Shown: positions 45,397-57,660, counted from the first letter of the stretch. The stretch is 64,000 bases of DNA from Orychophragmus violaceus (GCA_030180135.1 CM058233.1:106247994-106311993); one strand, 5' to 3'. Notes: generated from the letters alone by a model not told the origin. A program made the numbers and translations.

Positions 45397-47402
45397 TCAT
45401 GCTTCTTCTCTTGTATGGTCATCCGATATCTCTTCTATGTCATCAATATCATCAATTGGGATTTCTTCACTATCATGCGTTTGTAAATCTGTAATACACA
45501 ACCAGATATGTTTGATTCTTGAGATTAAACTAAGGCATCTATCATTGGTGCTTGATGCAGTTCCATTACAAGGAAGATAGAATGATTAAATGAACACCTT
45601 CACAGAATACCATTACCTGATGGAGCAAGTGAAGCAGGGATCGCGGTTCTTTCCCCTGTTACTGGTGATGAATCAAGGAGATATGGAAGACCAAGGAGCT
45701 CTAACAAAGACAGTGTCTGGGGATTCTGCGGGATATCTGCATAGTTCCACAGATAAAACATGTTAACCAATTATATGTATAGTAAGTTTACATCCTAAAA
45801 GATCTCATCTGTTGTCGAAAAACTTTACATAATCAGTGCATTTAACTTACCAGGTATGGAATCAAAGATACGTTGTGAAGGGTTATATGGAGAGACTGTC
45901 CTCACAAACTCAAACGGTTTAAATTTCCTTTCCTCTAGCTTCTTCCTCACCCACTCCCGGCTCTCTTGTATATTCATTGCAGCAGAGCTACTTCAGCAAA
46001 ACAATACGTGAGTGAGTAGAAAATTGAATGGGAGATATATAAACATGTCTTCGTTGGTAGCTTGGTATACCTGAAATTTGTGCATCTCTCTGTTAACGGG
46101 AAACTAGAATTGAACTTTCGTGTTATTGCTAGCCACTCTTCATCGTATAGGACTTCAAAAGGTCCAGGCTCAGACTCGATTTCAATGATCTAATGAACAT
46201 CCAAAGAAGTTATAAAATATCCCTTGTTTGAAAAGAACAAACATAAGGTGGACAGGAGAGAAGAAGAACCTGTAGAAACTTTTTCCCTGGACCGCATTTA
46301 TCTAGAGCAAGAAACTTTGTCACTGAGCCATCGTTCCCGTGTTGAACAGCAGCAGCAAATTTGCAGTGTAAGTGAGCTGAAAACCAATACCGAGGCTTCA
46401 GTTTTTCTAGCAGTAGAGCCGCTGGTTTACTTCCAAGAGTTCTTGTCTCAATCTGTAACGGATTTGGTCCAATTAGCTATAATCATCTCAAACCAAAATG
46501 AAAAAGTAGAAACATTTTCACTACCTCTTCCTGGAAGTTTGGTTTTTGCTGAATAAGTGTTTTTGAGTCTCCATAATCAGTGATTCCAACAGGCCAATCA
46601 TGTGAGAGGAATATATCAAGCGGCTCTTCAAGTTGCATCAACTTATGGACATCATACTCACGAACATGATAGACCGATTTGATGGTGCTCTTGTTATATG
46701 GCGGCCGCTCAAAGTGTCCTACTCACAATAGAGACAACTCAGAAATCAAAGCTGGGCTGCTGGAGTATAGTTCTTGATATGAGAGGCTAGCAAGAAACAA
46801 AGTGAACAAACCTGAACGGTAATCTCGCCCCTTGTAAATACCCGAAAGGCCTCCAATTCGCACATTACCAAACTTCACAACCCCGGCATAACCTAGAAAG
46901 TAAATATTGGTGGCAGCCCAACCCCCATAATACCTAGAGCAACAACAAACCAGTAACCATCAAGAACACGTTTTTCAGCTTCAGAATCCTAACCAAGACC
47001 GAGTAAAATTAGTAGAAAACTTACAGTTCCCATAAGTAGTTTGAAGCCTCGTGATTCCCACCGATGAAAATTGTGGGAATCGGGGCAACTTCTTGACCGG
47101 AGTAGTATTTCCAGAAGGATTTCATCTCTCTGTATTTTATAGGTACGCTAAGACTATCCATGTCTTTCTCATTTCTGACAGCCTAATTTATTTCACCAAG
47201 AATGAAATTTTTTCAAATCAAAGAATCAGAATAGAATTTAAAAGGTTTATCTGGAAAACTAATATTCATAGAGAGTTACCTGGAAATCGCCGCAACAGAG
47301 GAGTAGATCGACTTTAGTGTTGTGAATCTGTTCGTGATGTTGAATTGTCTTGTACACATTGTCAAGGTCTCCATGCATACACCCTTCAATAGCAATCTTC
47401 AT
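45397..47402 (-). CDS. DBR1: RNA lariat debranching enzyme
   Basis: Metallophosphoesterase that hydrolyses the 2'-5' bond of intron lariats in the nucleus. It is essential in Arabidopsis and also modulates microRNA processing. Nine exons join in frame: 47402-47280, 47182-47025, 46933-46812, 46718-46525, 46452-46270, 46189-46071, 45987-45851, 45736-45617 and 45488-45397. They give 415 residues; the start of exon 7 could shift by one codon. Catalytic motifs are IEGCMHGDLD (with the DBR1-specific Cys), LLLCCGDFQ, FIGGNHEASNYL, FLSHDWPVGITDYGD and WFSAHLHCKFAA. The C-terminal debranching domain ends with an acidic EEIPIDDIDDIEEISDDH. The upstream ATG at 47444 is less likely than the conserved MKIAIEG. 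Confidence 0.94.
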
Positions 47403-49352
47403 CTCTCTCAGTTGTTTTTGCCCCTCTGGATTCTTGGGTTTCACGAATTATATGAGCTCAACTTTCATGCTCCTGAGTTTAAAATCAACAAGGTTAACAA
47501 TTCGTTGAGGAACAAAAGAATGAAAAAGCCCCAAAAACATCTCCAAATCTGCCATTTTCACTTAGCAAACACCATGACCACCAAACCAACATGGTAAAAA
47601 AATATAAGAACATTACCAAACAGAAGACACTTACAGCTCAGAAGAGCTAATGATCAGAGCTATATGAGTGAACATGTACATACCTAATCAATAAAAGTCG
47701 TGTTTATTGTGTGACAAAGCCATACTTATAGCAATCAAACAGGAAGTCAAAAGGGAACAAAAAGAAGAGAGGCTACAACAAGAATGGAGGGGCTTAATTC
47801 TTAGCTCAATAGCTCGTCATAAGAGTAAACAGAGTCGTCAAAGTTTAAGACTTTATCAGCATTGACATATTTACATCTAAAACAAGATCCATAGTGAAGA
47901 AAAAACAGAGAGTAACACTATCCACAAGCAAATCGCTTAGAAACTAATATCAAACATGCAATTCTCTCTGTACAAAGATAAAAAAAAAAAATCTATGCCC
48001 AATTTCGATATGAATTCGTACCGCTATCTAGCGAGAAATGAAGTAACGATTAGTTGGGTGTTTCCTGGACAACCCGCAAGGACCAAGGGGCAGACGAGTT
48101 GAGTAAGAGCAGAGAAGAAGCAGGGATTTAGGGATTTGTTTTCCACAATCAGAAATCGCGACTCGGGGAAGGAAGAAAACAGTGAGAAGAAACTGTGAAC
48201 GGCATCGTTTCCAAAATAAGAAACGACGACGCATCCGGAAAACACTTGTTTAAACGTTTTTTCACCATTAATTGTGGTAAGATTTTAATCTGATAAAATA
48301 ATCCCATGTGAAAGGCATGCGTCGCCCACCTTTAGTGTTCACACGATGCATGCCTTCTCTTGTTCTTTGATCGGACGGATTGGAATTGGATGCATGAAAC
48401 ACATGTGCAATGAGCATCAGAAGCCAACTTTGATTATGATTGAGCTAAAGTAGACATATAATTCCTTATTCAATCTCAATTGCAAACTCGTAAACTTTTC
48501 ACATGTTATCAAAAGTATTAAGAGTCCATCAAAATAAAGTAACTTTTATTAATAGATAAATAAACATGAACACTTAAGTAGTTGAGGAATAACGAAACTG
48601 TATTTAAAATGTGATTTCGCAGGTATTGCAAATGCAATTTCGCCATTCTGCGAATTACCAATCAAAATAATGTTAATTTCATAAATAATCTATTTAAACC
48701 TTATTTTTCTACATAATATTTTTTTGTAATTTTTTTAACAAAAACATGAATTTATGTTTTCGTATTTTTGTAATTTCATAAATTTTTATAGTTGACAATT
48801 TAAAAATGTGATTTCGCAATTCTCCCGCTTATCAATTAAAACTCTAGATTTTAAATGGTAACACCATTACCAATTTACCATACATGTTGGGAAAAATGCC
48901 TTTTATGGTAAAGAAACGAGCGAGCTGATGAAATGCAATACATTTTTTGCTAGATCTTTGTCCATTACGCACGCCGACCATCCATTTTAAGCTTTAAGTT
49001 GACCACGCATCTATATAAATTTAGATATTTTATTACTCTATTTTGAAACTATTTAATATGTACATGATCACGATATCTACATTTACATAAATTAGTTGAT
49101 TGGTCACTTGAATTTTGGTAGAGAATATTCGGATAAGTTTCCGGTTTACAAAAACCAGTCGGACTTGTTCTTGTATAAAAATACAAACTTCATCCTCTTA
49201 AATCAATCCACTCTGCTCCAAGATCTTCTATGGCTGCAATCTCTCCCTCTCCCTCCGTCGAGCCACGCCCTTGATCATCCATGGCGCTAAATCACTCCAT
49301 GAACTGAGCCTCTCTCCATCTCTAGCAGACACACTCTTTCCATCTATCAAGT
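47403..49352. other. Divergent upstream region of DBR1 and MGD1
   Basis: Two divergent genes share this stretch of nearly 2 kb. The DBR1 5' UTR with an intron probably reaches about 48.2 kb. The MGD1 promoter and 5' UTR should lie in 48.9-49.35 kb, where TATAAAAATACAAACTTCA occurs at about 49174. No other coding gene is supported. CATGCATG-like RY words (AGGCATGCGTCG, GATGCATGCC) cluster at 48315-48355. Confidence 0.45.
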
Positions 49353-52186
49353 ATGCAAAACCCTTCAACGGCAACCCAGGAATCAGCAGCATCCGCCTTT
49401 AGTTTCTTCACACGTCTGAACAGTTTAGCTTTAGCCTCCAGAAATCGATCTCCTTGTTCGATATCAGATGGGTATGCTCTCTCAACTTCCAATGCATTGT
49501 TCTTCAATGGTTCCCGGACTTTACCCGCCCGAAGGACGCGAAAAGCCCTAGCTTCCTTGAGTTTGAACACTAAGAGCAGCGCCGGCTCGAGTCTGCGTAG
49601 GTTTATTAGTGATTTCAACAGCTTTATTAGGTTTCATTGCGATAAGGTGGTTCCGGATAGCTTCGCCTCCGTTGGAGGTGTTGGGGTTTCGAGTGATGAG
49701 AATGGGGTTAGGGAAAATGATACTGGTGGGGTTTTGGGTGAGGAGGGCTTGCCGTTGAATGGGGTTGAAGCTGATCGGCCGAAGAAAGTTTTGATTTTGA
49801 TGAGTGATACTGGTGGTGGTCACAGAGCTTCTGCGGAAGCCATTAAAGCTGCATTTAATCAGGAGTTTGGGGATGAGTACCAGGTTCGTCTTGAAATATC
49901 TTTTCATCTGTAGCTGTAGATTAGTTGATAGATGTTTGGATCGTATATGAAGATAACTTTATGAACTTGACATTGTGCTACATTCACTTGGTTGCTTTAG
50001 AATGTGTCAGCTGAAGAGTGTGGATTGTATCTTGGAATAGTTGAGTACGTTATGTAATGTGGATTGTTGTTGATTTAGTTCAGTACATTAAGAGTGTTTG
50101 TGCAGGTGTTTATCACGGATTTGTGGACAGATCACACACCCTGGCCATTCAACCAGCTTCCCAGGAGCTATAATTTTCTGGTGAAACATGGAACTCTATG
50201 GAAGATGACTTACTATGGTACAGCTCCACGCGTTATTCACCAATCAAATTTTGCAGCAACTTCAACTTTTATTGCCAGGTGAGACTTAAGGTCTATGGTT
50301 TGGTTACAATTTCAACTAAATAATTTGTCTGTCACTATCAGAACGTGTAGTTTCGATGGCCTTTGACTCTCTTAAGGAATTTTCTCATGTGATTCTCTTA
50401 AAACATACAGGGAAATTGCCCAAGGGTTGATGAAATATCAACCGGACATTATAATCAGTGTTCACCCGTTGATGCAACATGTCCCACTTCGTGTCCTTAG
50501 ATCAAAGGGGTTGCTTGATAAAATCGTCTTCACAACGGTTATTACAGACTTGAGCACTTGTCATCCCACATGGTTAGTTTTATTTAACCAAATCATTCAT
50601 GCTTTAGAGATTCTATTTCTCTTTTGTAAGAAATAAAGTTACATGATCCTTGTTTTGATGTTTAGGTTTCATAAGCTTGTGACAAGATGTTATTGCCCAT
50701 CAACAGAAGTGGTGAAAAGGGCACAAAAGGCCGGACTTAAGACATCACAAATCAAAGTTTACGGCCTTCCTGTTCGACCTTCCTTTGTGAAACCAGTTCG
50801 CCCAAAGGTCGGTTTTAGAAAGTTTTATTTCTTGGCTGTTTCATAGTATTGATTCCATGAATCACAGGTTGAACTAAGAAAGGAACTAGGGATGGATGAG
50901 AATCTTCCAGCTGTTTTGTTAATGGGCGGAGGAGAAGGAATGGGTCCTATCGAGGCAACAGCAAGAGCTCTTGGAGATGCTTTGTATGACGAGAGTCTTG
51001 GTGAAGCAGTTGGTCAGGTTCTTATAATATGTGGACGGAACAAGAAACTACACACCAGATTAAGTTCCTTAGATTGGAAAATACCAGTCCAGGTACTCTA
51101 TACTTCTCATCCTTAAAACCAAATCAACAATAGGCATTCGATGCAAGTCAGTGAGACGGTTTCCTTTCTGTCACAGGTTAAGGGGTTTATAACAAAAATG
51201 GAGGAGTGCATGGGTGCCTGTGACTGCATCATAACAAAGGTAAACCAGACAGAACCATACAAGGTGTCGATAGTTGATTTGGTTTCAACATTAATGCAAA
51301 ATTGTTCGTGGAATTCCGTAGATATTGCTACGATCAGGATGACCGTAGCTAAGTTATCCACGGATAGCGATGACAGAATTCGTAGCTATATAGCTACGAA
51401 TACAATGGTTGCAATCCATAGCTATCTATCTATGGATTCTACCATGATTATCCGTATTTAAATTAGCTACGAATAAAAGTCCTTGCAAATCATAGCAATT
51501 AGGTAAGAACTGAGTCACCGGTAATCCGTGGAGCAACAAGACTTTGTTGCGGATAGCTATGAACAGATTATAGCGTCGAGTTTGTAGACGTGGATACTAG
51601 TCGTAGCTATCCGTGGTATAAAGCAACGTAGCTACGGAAAATCGATGATAGCTACGATTGATCTTGTAGTGATTGTGTACCAAAATTTCTTAAAATGGTT
51701 ACCTTGATTGAACATTTCTAGTCTCTCCTGTACTCAAACAACAAGTGACCTTAGACTAATTGTTTCTTATTTCTGGTGGTCGCTTTCGCGTGTGTAGGCT
51801 GGTCCAGGCACTATAGCTGAAGCTATGATAAGAGGGCTACCGATAATCTTAAATGGTTACATCGCTGGTCAAGTAAGTTCAACTCTAAAACTTCCCTCTT
51901 TTATATTCGGTTCAGGTTTTCAATTGTGTGGTTATGAATGTGAGCGCAGGAGGCAGGGAATGTGCCGTATGTGGTGGAGAACGGGTGTGGGAAATTCTCA
52001 AAATCACCAAAAGAGATATCGAAGATTGTAGCGGATTGGTTTGGACCGGGATCAAAACAGTTGGAGATAATGTCACAGAATGCATTGAGGTTGGCTAGAC
52101 CAGAAGCTGTGTTCAAGATAGTGCAAGACATGCATGAGCTTGTCCGACAGAGAAACTGTCTTCCTCAGCTCTCTTGCACTGCGTAA
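49353..52186 (+). CDS. MGD1: Monogalactosyldiacylglycerol synthase 1
   Basis: Type A MGDG synthase of the chloroplast inner envelope. It transfers galactose from UDP-galactose to diacylglycerol, the main route to thylakoid galactolipid. Eight exons join in frame: 49353-49883, 50106-50278, 50411-50572, 50666-50807, 50868-51092, 51177-51239, 51798-51872 and 51950-52186. They give 535 residues. A Ser/Arg-rich transit peptide covers about the first 100 residues. Next come the acceptor-side motif [39 protein letters not shown], the [16 protein letters not shown] loop and the UDP-sugar site [20 protein letters not shown]. It occupies the At4g31780 position. Intron 6 is enlarged by a CACTA-like fragment. 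Confidence 0.95.
51290..51673. mobile_element. CACTA-like terminal fragment in MGD1 intron 6
   Basis: The right border reads TCTTGTAGTG, the inverse of the CACTACAAGA end of plant CACTA transposons. The preceding 350 bp are full of subterminal words TAGCTACG and ATAGCTAC in both orientations. A matching left CACTACAAGA was not found, so it is a truncated or eroded element. The MGD1 splice sites around it are intact. Confidence 0.7.
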
Positions 52187-54596
52187 TACTAATATATGTT
52201 GTAGTAACGTGATCAAAATCTACTTTGCTTTTGGTTATAGTCAAGAGGGTAGTTTTTCTTTCGGTTATTGTTATAGACAAGTGTAACAATGTCACAATAT
52301 TTTTTTTTGCCCCTAATGCGAATGTGAAGGCCGATTAGCATTAACAAACGCTGCGACAAGCGTCAACGGCTTAACAATTGAAAGTAGAGTTACGAGAGGT
52401 TGAGCTATTTCCGGTACGGCAGTCCAGAAACAAAGACGCGGCGGCAAAAAATTGGATTGCTGCTGTCGCTATATGGGAACTACGGCGGAGGTAGAAGAAA
52501 GGTGGTCCGGTGGGGTGGCCGGGAGACAGAGCTATTCACTCTTGAGTCTCACTCTCAGTCTTCGCTCTCTTATTTAAAATATTATATTATATAATAAAAT
52601 TAAAACATTATAATGTCACTATACAATTAAATAAAAAACAACCAAGACGGTGGAAAAATTACTACTAGAAAAAGACATTTTTATCTCTAAATTATATTGA
52701 TTAACCGGGAAAAGATATAAGGTTGGAATACATAATCTGACATATATAATCTGACAGACAAACGAACACTCTCCATAACTAAATCGCACGCATGAGAAAC
52801 TAAGCCGACGGAATAACTGGATATTTCCGGAAACAAAACCGAAAAAATATATTTCCCGGTAAAGAATCCTAAAAAAAGAGGAGCTATAACCTACAACTAA
52901 ACCAGATAAATTGAATAAAATCCATAGCATAACAATGACAATCTAAATTTGCAATTCGAACCACCTGTGAAAACTTTGAGCGAGGGTCATCGTTGTTGCT
53001 TCCGGCCAACCAAACGGCAACACCAACTTTCTAAACAGTTGCTGCGAGACACTCTCGCAAATTTAATAACGAAAACTTCATAATCTGACAAGAAAAAGCC
53101 GCTGCTCGATTCCCTAACTCTTCCAAATACGGTTGCAGCAAACTCCCAAACGCCCGAATACACCGTGATATAAACTCTTAATAAAACCAAATATCAATTT
53201 TTAAAAGACTCCTATATAAAATATAATGTCACGATACAATTAAATATTGAAAGAACCAAGACCGTGGAAAATTACTACTAGAAAAAGAACCAGGTCTTGA
53301 GAATCATGCTTGACTAGTAGGTGACGGCTTCATTACAACATCGTTGGAATGAAGAAAATAAGTTTCATTCAACTTTGATGTCCACGACATGATATATTTA
53401 CATAAATTTTCAATAATTATATCAATGATTATATACATTGACAAGTATTTCACAATCTCCGTCAAAGCAAACTGATGTATAAATCTTTTCATACATTTTG
53501 TACCACCATTAACAATGTCTTTCCATCTGTTTTTAAGGATGTCATTGCCGATCCTTACACCGCGGGTCTCTGACAACCAAACCACATACGACTTGTTTTT
53601 GTGGTATACTTGTATACCGCATTATATTTACATTTAACGTAATAGTGTACCGGACGAGTCTAAGTAGGTCAACTTGGACGACTGGTTTTGTGAAGAACAT
53701 GTTGGTGCCAAAACTCCGGTCCAAAAGCTTCGCTCGTGCTAAAAAAACGCACGAAGCTAAGAGCAAAGTGAATAACTCGTAACGGGAATTAAAAATGAAT
53801 CAAAACGGTCGTGGAATCATTGACTTGACGAATAAGTCAAGTCAATGAGGAGCAAAGACGAGGATACAAACAATAAAAGAGAAGACGAGACAGGAGAGAA
53901 AAGTACCCTGGTTGGTAAGGCATTTCAACTGTCTTTATGATTCTGATATATAGGTACCAAGTTGGAAGTTCCAGTCAGCTAATTAAGTTTGGAGGGCCTG
54001 TCAGGGGGGGACGTAGTTAACGACCAACGGGGTCACTTGTCCCGACTAATTTTTTGTTTTTTTTTTTATATAGTTAGCTCAAAATTTAGATTTTTCTTTA
54101 AATAATTAGTTCAAATCTATGATAATGTCCCGATTAAGTCAAAATGTATGCTAATTTCCTTGATTAAAATATTTTCTAGATCCGTGTTTATCGGACTTGT
54201 ACCCAATAAACAAAAAGTAAGGCATTTTGCCCTAGATCCGTTCAATATTAAACAAATTTTAGGACTTTCAAATTTTTGATAATTTTTTATTTGGTTTTGT
54301 GATAAAATAGGTATTTTAATATATTATTTTAAATTAAATGTTTCATTTCATAAAATAATAAAATAGTGTTAATAGTCTCTAATATTTTGTAAAATAATCT
54401 TTAAATTTTATTTACGTCTCTGTTTCTTCTTATTTGCCTTGGATTTCACGGCAGTGTCAGTATGTCGTTCAAAAACAAAATAAAAGAAGACGACAAGAAC
54501 GACTTTTCCACTGTCTTTACACCATAAATTTGTGTGTTCTTTCTTCAGTTACTCTTATAACTCAAATATCAAAACAGAGAGAAAAAGAAAGAAGCC
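52187..54596. other. MGD1 3' flank and lectin-kinase upstream DNA
   Basis: No intact gene. A direct repeat of about 65 bp (TACAATTAAAT, then ACCAAGAC-GTGGAAAA and TTACTACTAGAAAAAGA) occurs at about 52612 and 53225. CAGGGGGGGACGTAGTTAAC at about 54002 resembles a hAT end like that at 29966, but the partner end was not found. The kinase promoter should lie within 54.3-54.6 kb. Confidence 0.45.
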
Positions 54597-56597
54597 ATGT
54601 TCTTGAAGCTCTTCACCATCTTCTTCTTCTTCCTCAGCTTTCTCCTTCAATCTCTAAAATCATCTCCCCAAAATCTCAGTTTTACGTACAATGGCTTTCG
54701 TCCACACACTGACATATCCCTCCAAGGATTTGCCTCCGTCACCCCCAACGGTCTCTTGATACTCACCAACTCGACCGCTCAGACAAATGGTTATGCCTTC
54801 TATACCAAACCAATCCAGTTCAAAGATTCTCCAAACGGCAACGTTTCATCCTTTTCCACAACCTTTGTCTTCGCTATTCACTCGCAGATCCCGACAATTA
54901 GTAGCCATGGCATCGCCTTTGTCATCACGCCTAACGCAAGCCTCCCTTACGGATCGCCAAGCTACACTGGTCTCTTCAACGTCACAAGCAACGGTGATGA
55001 CACTAATCATGTATTTGCTGTCGAAGTAGACACGTTCCGGACGTTAGAGTTCAACGAAACGGACGCTAACCATGTTGGAATCGACATCAACAGTTTGATG
55101 TCGGTGGAAAGTTCACCGGCTGGGTATTGGGACAAGAACGGCCAGTTCAAGAATCTTTCTTTGATCAGTCGTAAGCCCATGCAGGTGTGGGTCAGTTACG
55201 ATGGACGTTCACATCAAATCAACGTGACGATAGCTCCTTTGAAGGAGGATAAACCTACAAAGCCGCTTGTTTCGATTGTCAGAGATCTTTCTTCAGTTAT
55301 TCTCCAAGATATGTTTGTCGGTTTCTCGTCTTCCACTGGTTCACTTATGTCGGAACATTATGTTCTCGGGTGGAGTTTCGGTCTGAACAAAGATGCTCCA
55401 ACGTTGGCTTTAACCAAACTTCCAAAGCTTCCTAGGTTTGAGCCCAAGAAAGTCTCAAATTTCTACAAGATTGTGATGATTCCACTCGTTTTGATTTTCT
55501 CTTTGATATTCCTCGTCTGCTTCATCGTCCGGAGGAAGAGAAAGTTCGCGGAGGAGCTCGAAGATTGGGAGAAAGAATTCAAGAAAAACCGATACCGGTT
55601 CAAGGATTTGTACCATGCGACCAAAGGGTTCAAGGAGAAGTACCTTCTCGGATCTGGCGGGTTTGGTAAGGTTTACAAAGGTGTGATGCCGAGGACAAAA
55701 CAGGAGATCGCCGTGAAAAGAATCTCACATGAGTCCCGACAAGGGATAAAAGAGTTTGTGGCAGAGATAGTCAGCATTGGTCGGATGAGTCACCGGAATT
55801 TAGTCCCTCTCTTAGGTTATTGCCGCCGGAGAGGTGAGCTACTTCTGGTGTATGATTACATGCCTAATGGAAGCTTAGAAAAATACTTGTACAACACTCC
55901 AGAGGTAACCCTAAACTGGAAACAAAGGATCAAGGTCATTTCAGGGGTTGCTTCTAGCTTACTCTACCTCCATGAGGAATGGGAACATGTGGTGATTCAC
56001 CGTGATGTCAAAGCAAGCAACGTATTGTTAGATGGAGAGTTCAACGGCAGACTCGGAGATTTTGGTTTAGCTAGATTGTATGATCACGGGTCGGATCCTC
56101 AGACTACGCACATCGTTGGAACATTAGGATACTTAGCCCCTGAACACATTCGGACAGGACGCGCCACAACTGCTACCGATGTTTTTGCGTTTGGGGCATT
56201 CTTACTAGAAGTTGCTTGTGGTAGACGTCCTATTGAGAGAGATGAGAGGTTTGTGTTGGTGGATTGGGTTTTGGAGTTATGGAACAAGGGAAATATATTG
56301 GATGCTAGAGATCCAAACTTGGGTTCTGAGTATGACCAAAACGAGGTCGAAATGGTTTTGAAGTTGGGTATGTTGTGCTCTCACTCCAACCCTAGGGCTA
56401 GACCAAGTATGAGACAAGTGTTACAATATCTAAATGGAGATGCAAAGTTACTAGATTTGTCGATGTTGGACTCTTCTAGAAGTGGGATGGATTTTGGGGT
56501 CCAAAACGGGTTTGCTGAACTAGGGACGCCATATTCTTCATCAGTCTTCACAGGTGGAACTAGCATTACTAATTCTCTACTTTCCGGTGGGAGGTGA
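54597..56597 (+). CDS. L-type lectin receptor-like kinase (LecRK-IV-like)
   Basis: Single-exon plasma-membrane receptor kinase of 666 residues. Signal peptide at 1-22 (LFTIFFFFLSFLLQS). The legume-lectin domain spans about 25-265 (NLSFTYNGF, FSTTFVFAI, HVFAVEVDTF, NHVGIDINSL, VGFSSSTG). One membrane helix is near 291-313 (IVMIPLVLIFSLIFLVCFIV). The kinase domain spans about 350-620, with the glycine loop LGSGGFGKVYKG, the catalytic Lys in EIAVKRIS, HRDVKASN and GDFGLARL, so it should be active. It closely resembles Arabidopsis LecRK-IV.3/IV.4 as recalled. That family is not at this locus in Arabidopsis, so the gene was gained here by transposition or lost there. A related relic lies at 59172-59400. 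Confidence 0.93.
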   Translation: MFLKLFTIFFFFLSFLLQSLKSSPQNLSFTYNGFRPHTDISLQGFASVTPNGLLILTNSTAQTNGYAFYTKPIQFKDSPNGNVSSFSTTFVFAIHSQIPTISSHGIAFVITPNASLPYGSPSYTGLFNVTSNGDDTNHVFAVEVDTFRTLEFNETDANHVGIDINSLMSVESSPAGYWDKNGQFKNLSLISRKPMQVWVSYDGRSHQINVTIAPLKEDKPTKPLVSIVRDLSSVILQDMFVGFSSSTGSLMSEHYVLGWSFGLNKDAPTLALTKLPKLPRFEPKKVSNFYKIVMIPLVLIFSLIFLVCFIVRRKRKFAEELEDWEKEFKKNRYRFKDLYHATKGFKEKYLLGSGGFGKVYKGVMPRTKQEIAVKRISHESRQGIKEFVAEIVSIGRMSHRNLVPLLGYCRRRGELLLVYDYMPNGSLEKYLYNTPEVTLNWKQRIKVISGVASSLLYLHEEWEHVVIHRDVKASNVLLDGEFNGRLGDFGLARLYDHGSDPQTTHIVGTLGYLAPEHIRTGRATTATDVFAFGAFLLEVACGRRPIERDERFVLVDWVLELWNKGNILDARDPNLGSEYDQNEVEMVLKLGMLCSHSNPRARPSMRQVLQYLNGDAKLLDLSMLDSSRSGMDFGVQNGFAELGTPYSSSVFTGGTSITNSLLSGGR

Positions 56598-56929
56598 ATG
56601 TTTTCAATATCAGAACGTTCTTGTGTGTTTTTGTACTTTAGATTGTATCCCAAGTGACTTGAAATCTAAGGTATTGGCAATGGAGCTCTTCTTAGTGAGT
56701 TGATGAATGATGATTTATAATTTCCTTATTTCGAGAGAGGGCCTATTCTTTTCCTCATCTGGAAATTGCGTCTAGAAACTGCGTTCAGATGCAATTTCCA
56801 AACGTTGCATCCAGATGTAAATGCAATTATGTTTCTTTGTGCATTTAGAAACTGCATCTAGAAATTGCGTCTAGATGCAATTATGTTTTTTTGTTTATTT
56901 GTATACATTAGTTGGATGCATTATTTTTA
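56598..56929. other. Lectin-kinase 3' flank with short repeats
   Basis: 3' UTR region, then a cluster of about six AAACTGCGT/AAATTGCGTCTAGATGC-type words at 56760-56885. The same vocabulary (GATGCAGTTTCT, TGCATCCAGAA) returns at 57715-57840 on the other side of the minisatellite. The minisatellite may therefore be the core of one larger element. Confidence 0.5.
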
Positions 56930-56931
56930 AG

Positions 56932-57660
56932 GTTTGAATTTTGTGGTTTTGGTGGAAAAACACGATTTTGCGGTTTTAAAGGAAAACGAGATTTTGCGAT
57001 TCAGACGGAAAAACGAGATTTTGCCGTTTTGGCGGGAAAATGCGATTTTGCCGTTTTGACGGAAAAACACGATTTTACAGTTTTGGCAAAAAAAAACACG
57101 ATTTTGCGGTTTTGGCGGGAAAACACGATTTTACAGTTTTGACAGGAAAACACGATTTTACGGCTTTGGCGGGAAAATACGATTTTGCGGTTTTGACGGG
57201 AAAACGAGATTTTGCGATTTTGGCGGAAAATACGATTTTGCGGTTTTGGTGGGAAAATGCGATTTTGCGGTTTTGGCGGAAAACGTGTTTTTGCAGGAAA
57301 ACGCGATTTTGCGGTTTTGGCGGAAAAACGTGATTTTGCGGTTTTGGCGTAAAAACGAGGTTTTGCGATTTTGGCGGTAAAACGCGATTTTGCGGTTTTG
57401 GCGGAAAATGTGATTTTGCGATTTTGGCAGAAAACATGATTTTGCGGTTTTGGCTGAAAAACGAGGTTTTGCGATTTTGGCGGAAAAACGAGATTTTATG
57501 GTTTTAGCGGAAAAAGTGATTTTGCGGTTTTGGCGGGAAAACGCGATTTTGCGGTTTTGGTGGAAAAACGTGATTTTGCGGTTTTGGTGGAAAAACGTGA
57601 TTTTTTTTGTTTCGCGAAAAACCGCGATTTTGCTATTTTATCGAGAAACCGCAATATTTT
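56932..57660. repeat. Minisatellite, 27-bp unit, about 27 copies
   Basis: Tandem units approximating CGATTTTGCGGTTTTGGCGG plus AAAAACG. Period is mostly 27 bp, with drops to 24-26. Since 27 is a multiple of three, long frames stay open on both strands (for example 57040-57333 plus, encoding RDFAVLAGK-like repeats, and 57075-57437 minus, encoding KPQNRVFPP-like repeats). These frames look like a by-product of the repeat, not a gene. Confidence 0.9.

Noticed and set aside
47259..47444. DBR1 start at 47444
   Set aside because: The 14 extra residues precede the conserved MKIAIEGCMHGDLD start and lie in the leader.
48024..48245. Two overlapping minus-strand frames upstream of DBR1
   Set aside because: Probably the 5' UTR exon of DBR1; the translations have no family resemblance.
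49548..49907. 119-codon minus-strand frame over MGD1 exon 1
   Set aside because: Antisense shadow of the transit peptide and first catalytic exon.
57040..57437. Overlapping open frames on both strands as repeat-protein genes
   Set aside because: They arise from a 27-bp minisatellite period; no start context, splice or conserved domain.
56932..57660. CRISPR-like array
   Set aside because: There are no unique spacers, units are contiguous, and the context is a plant nuclear genome.
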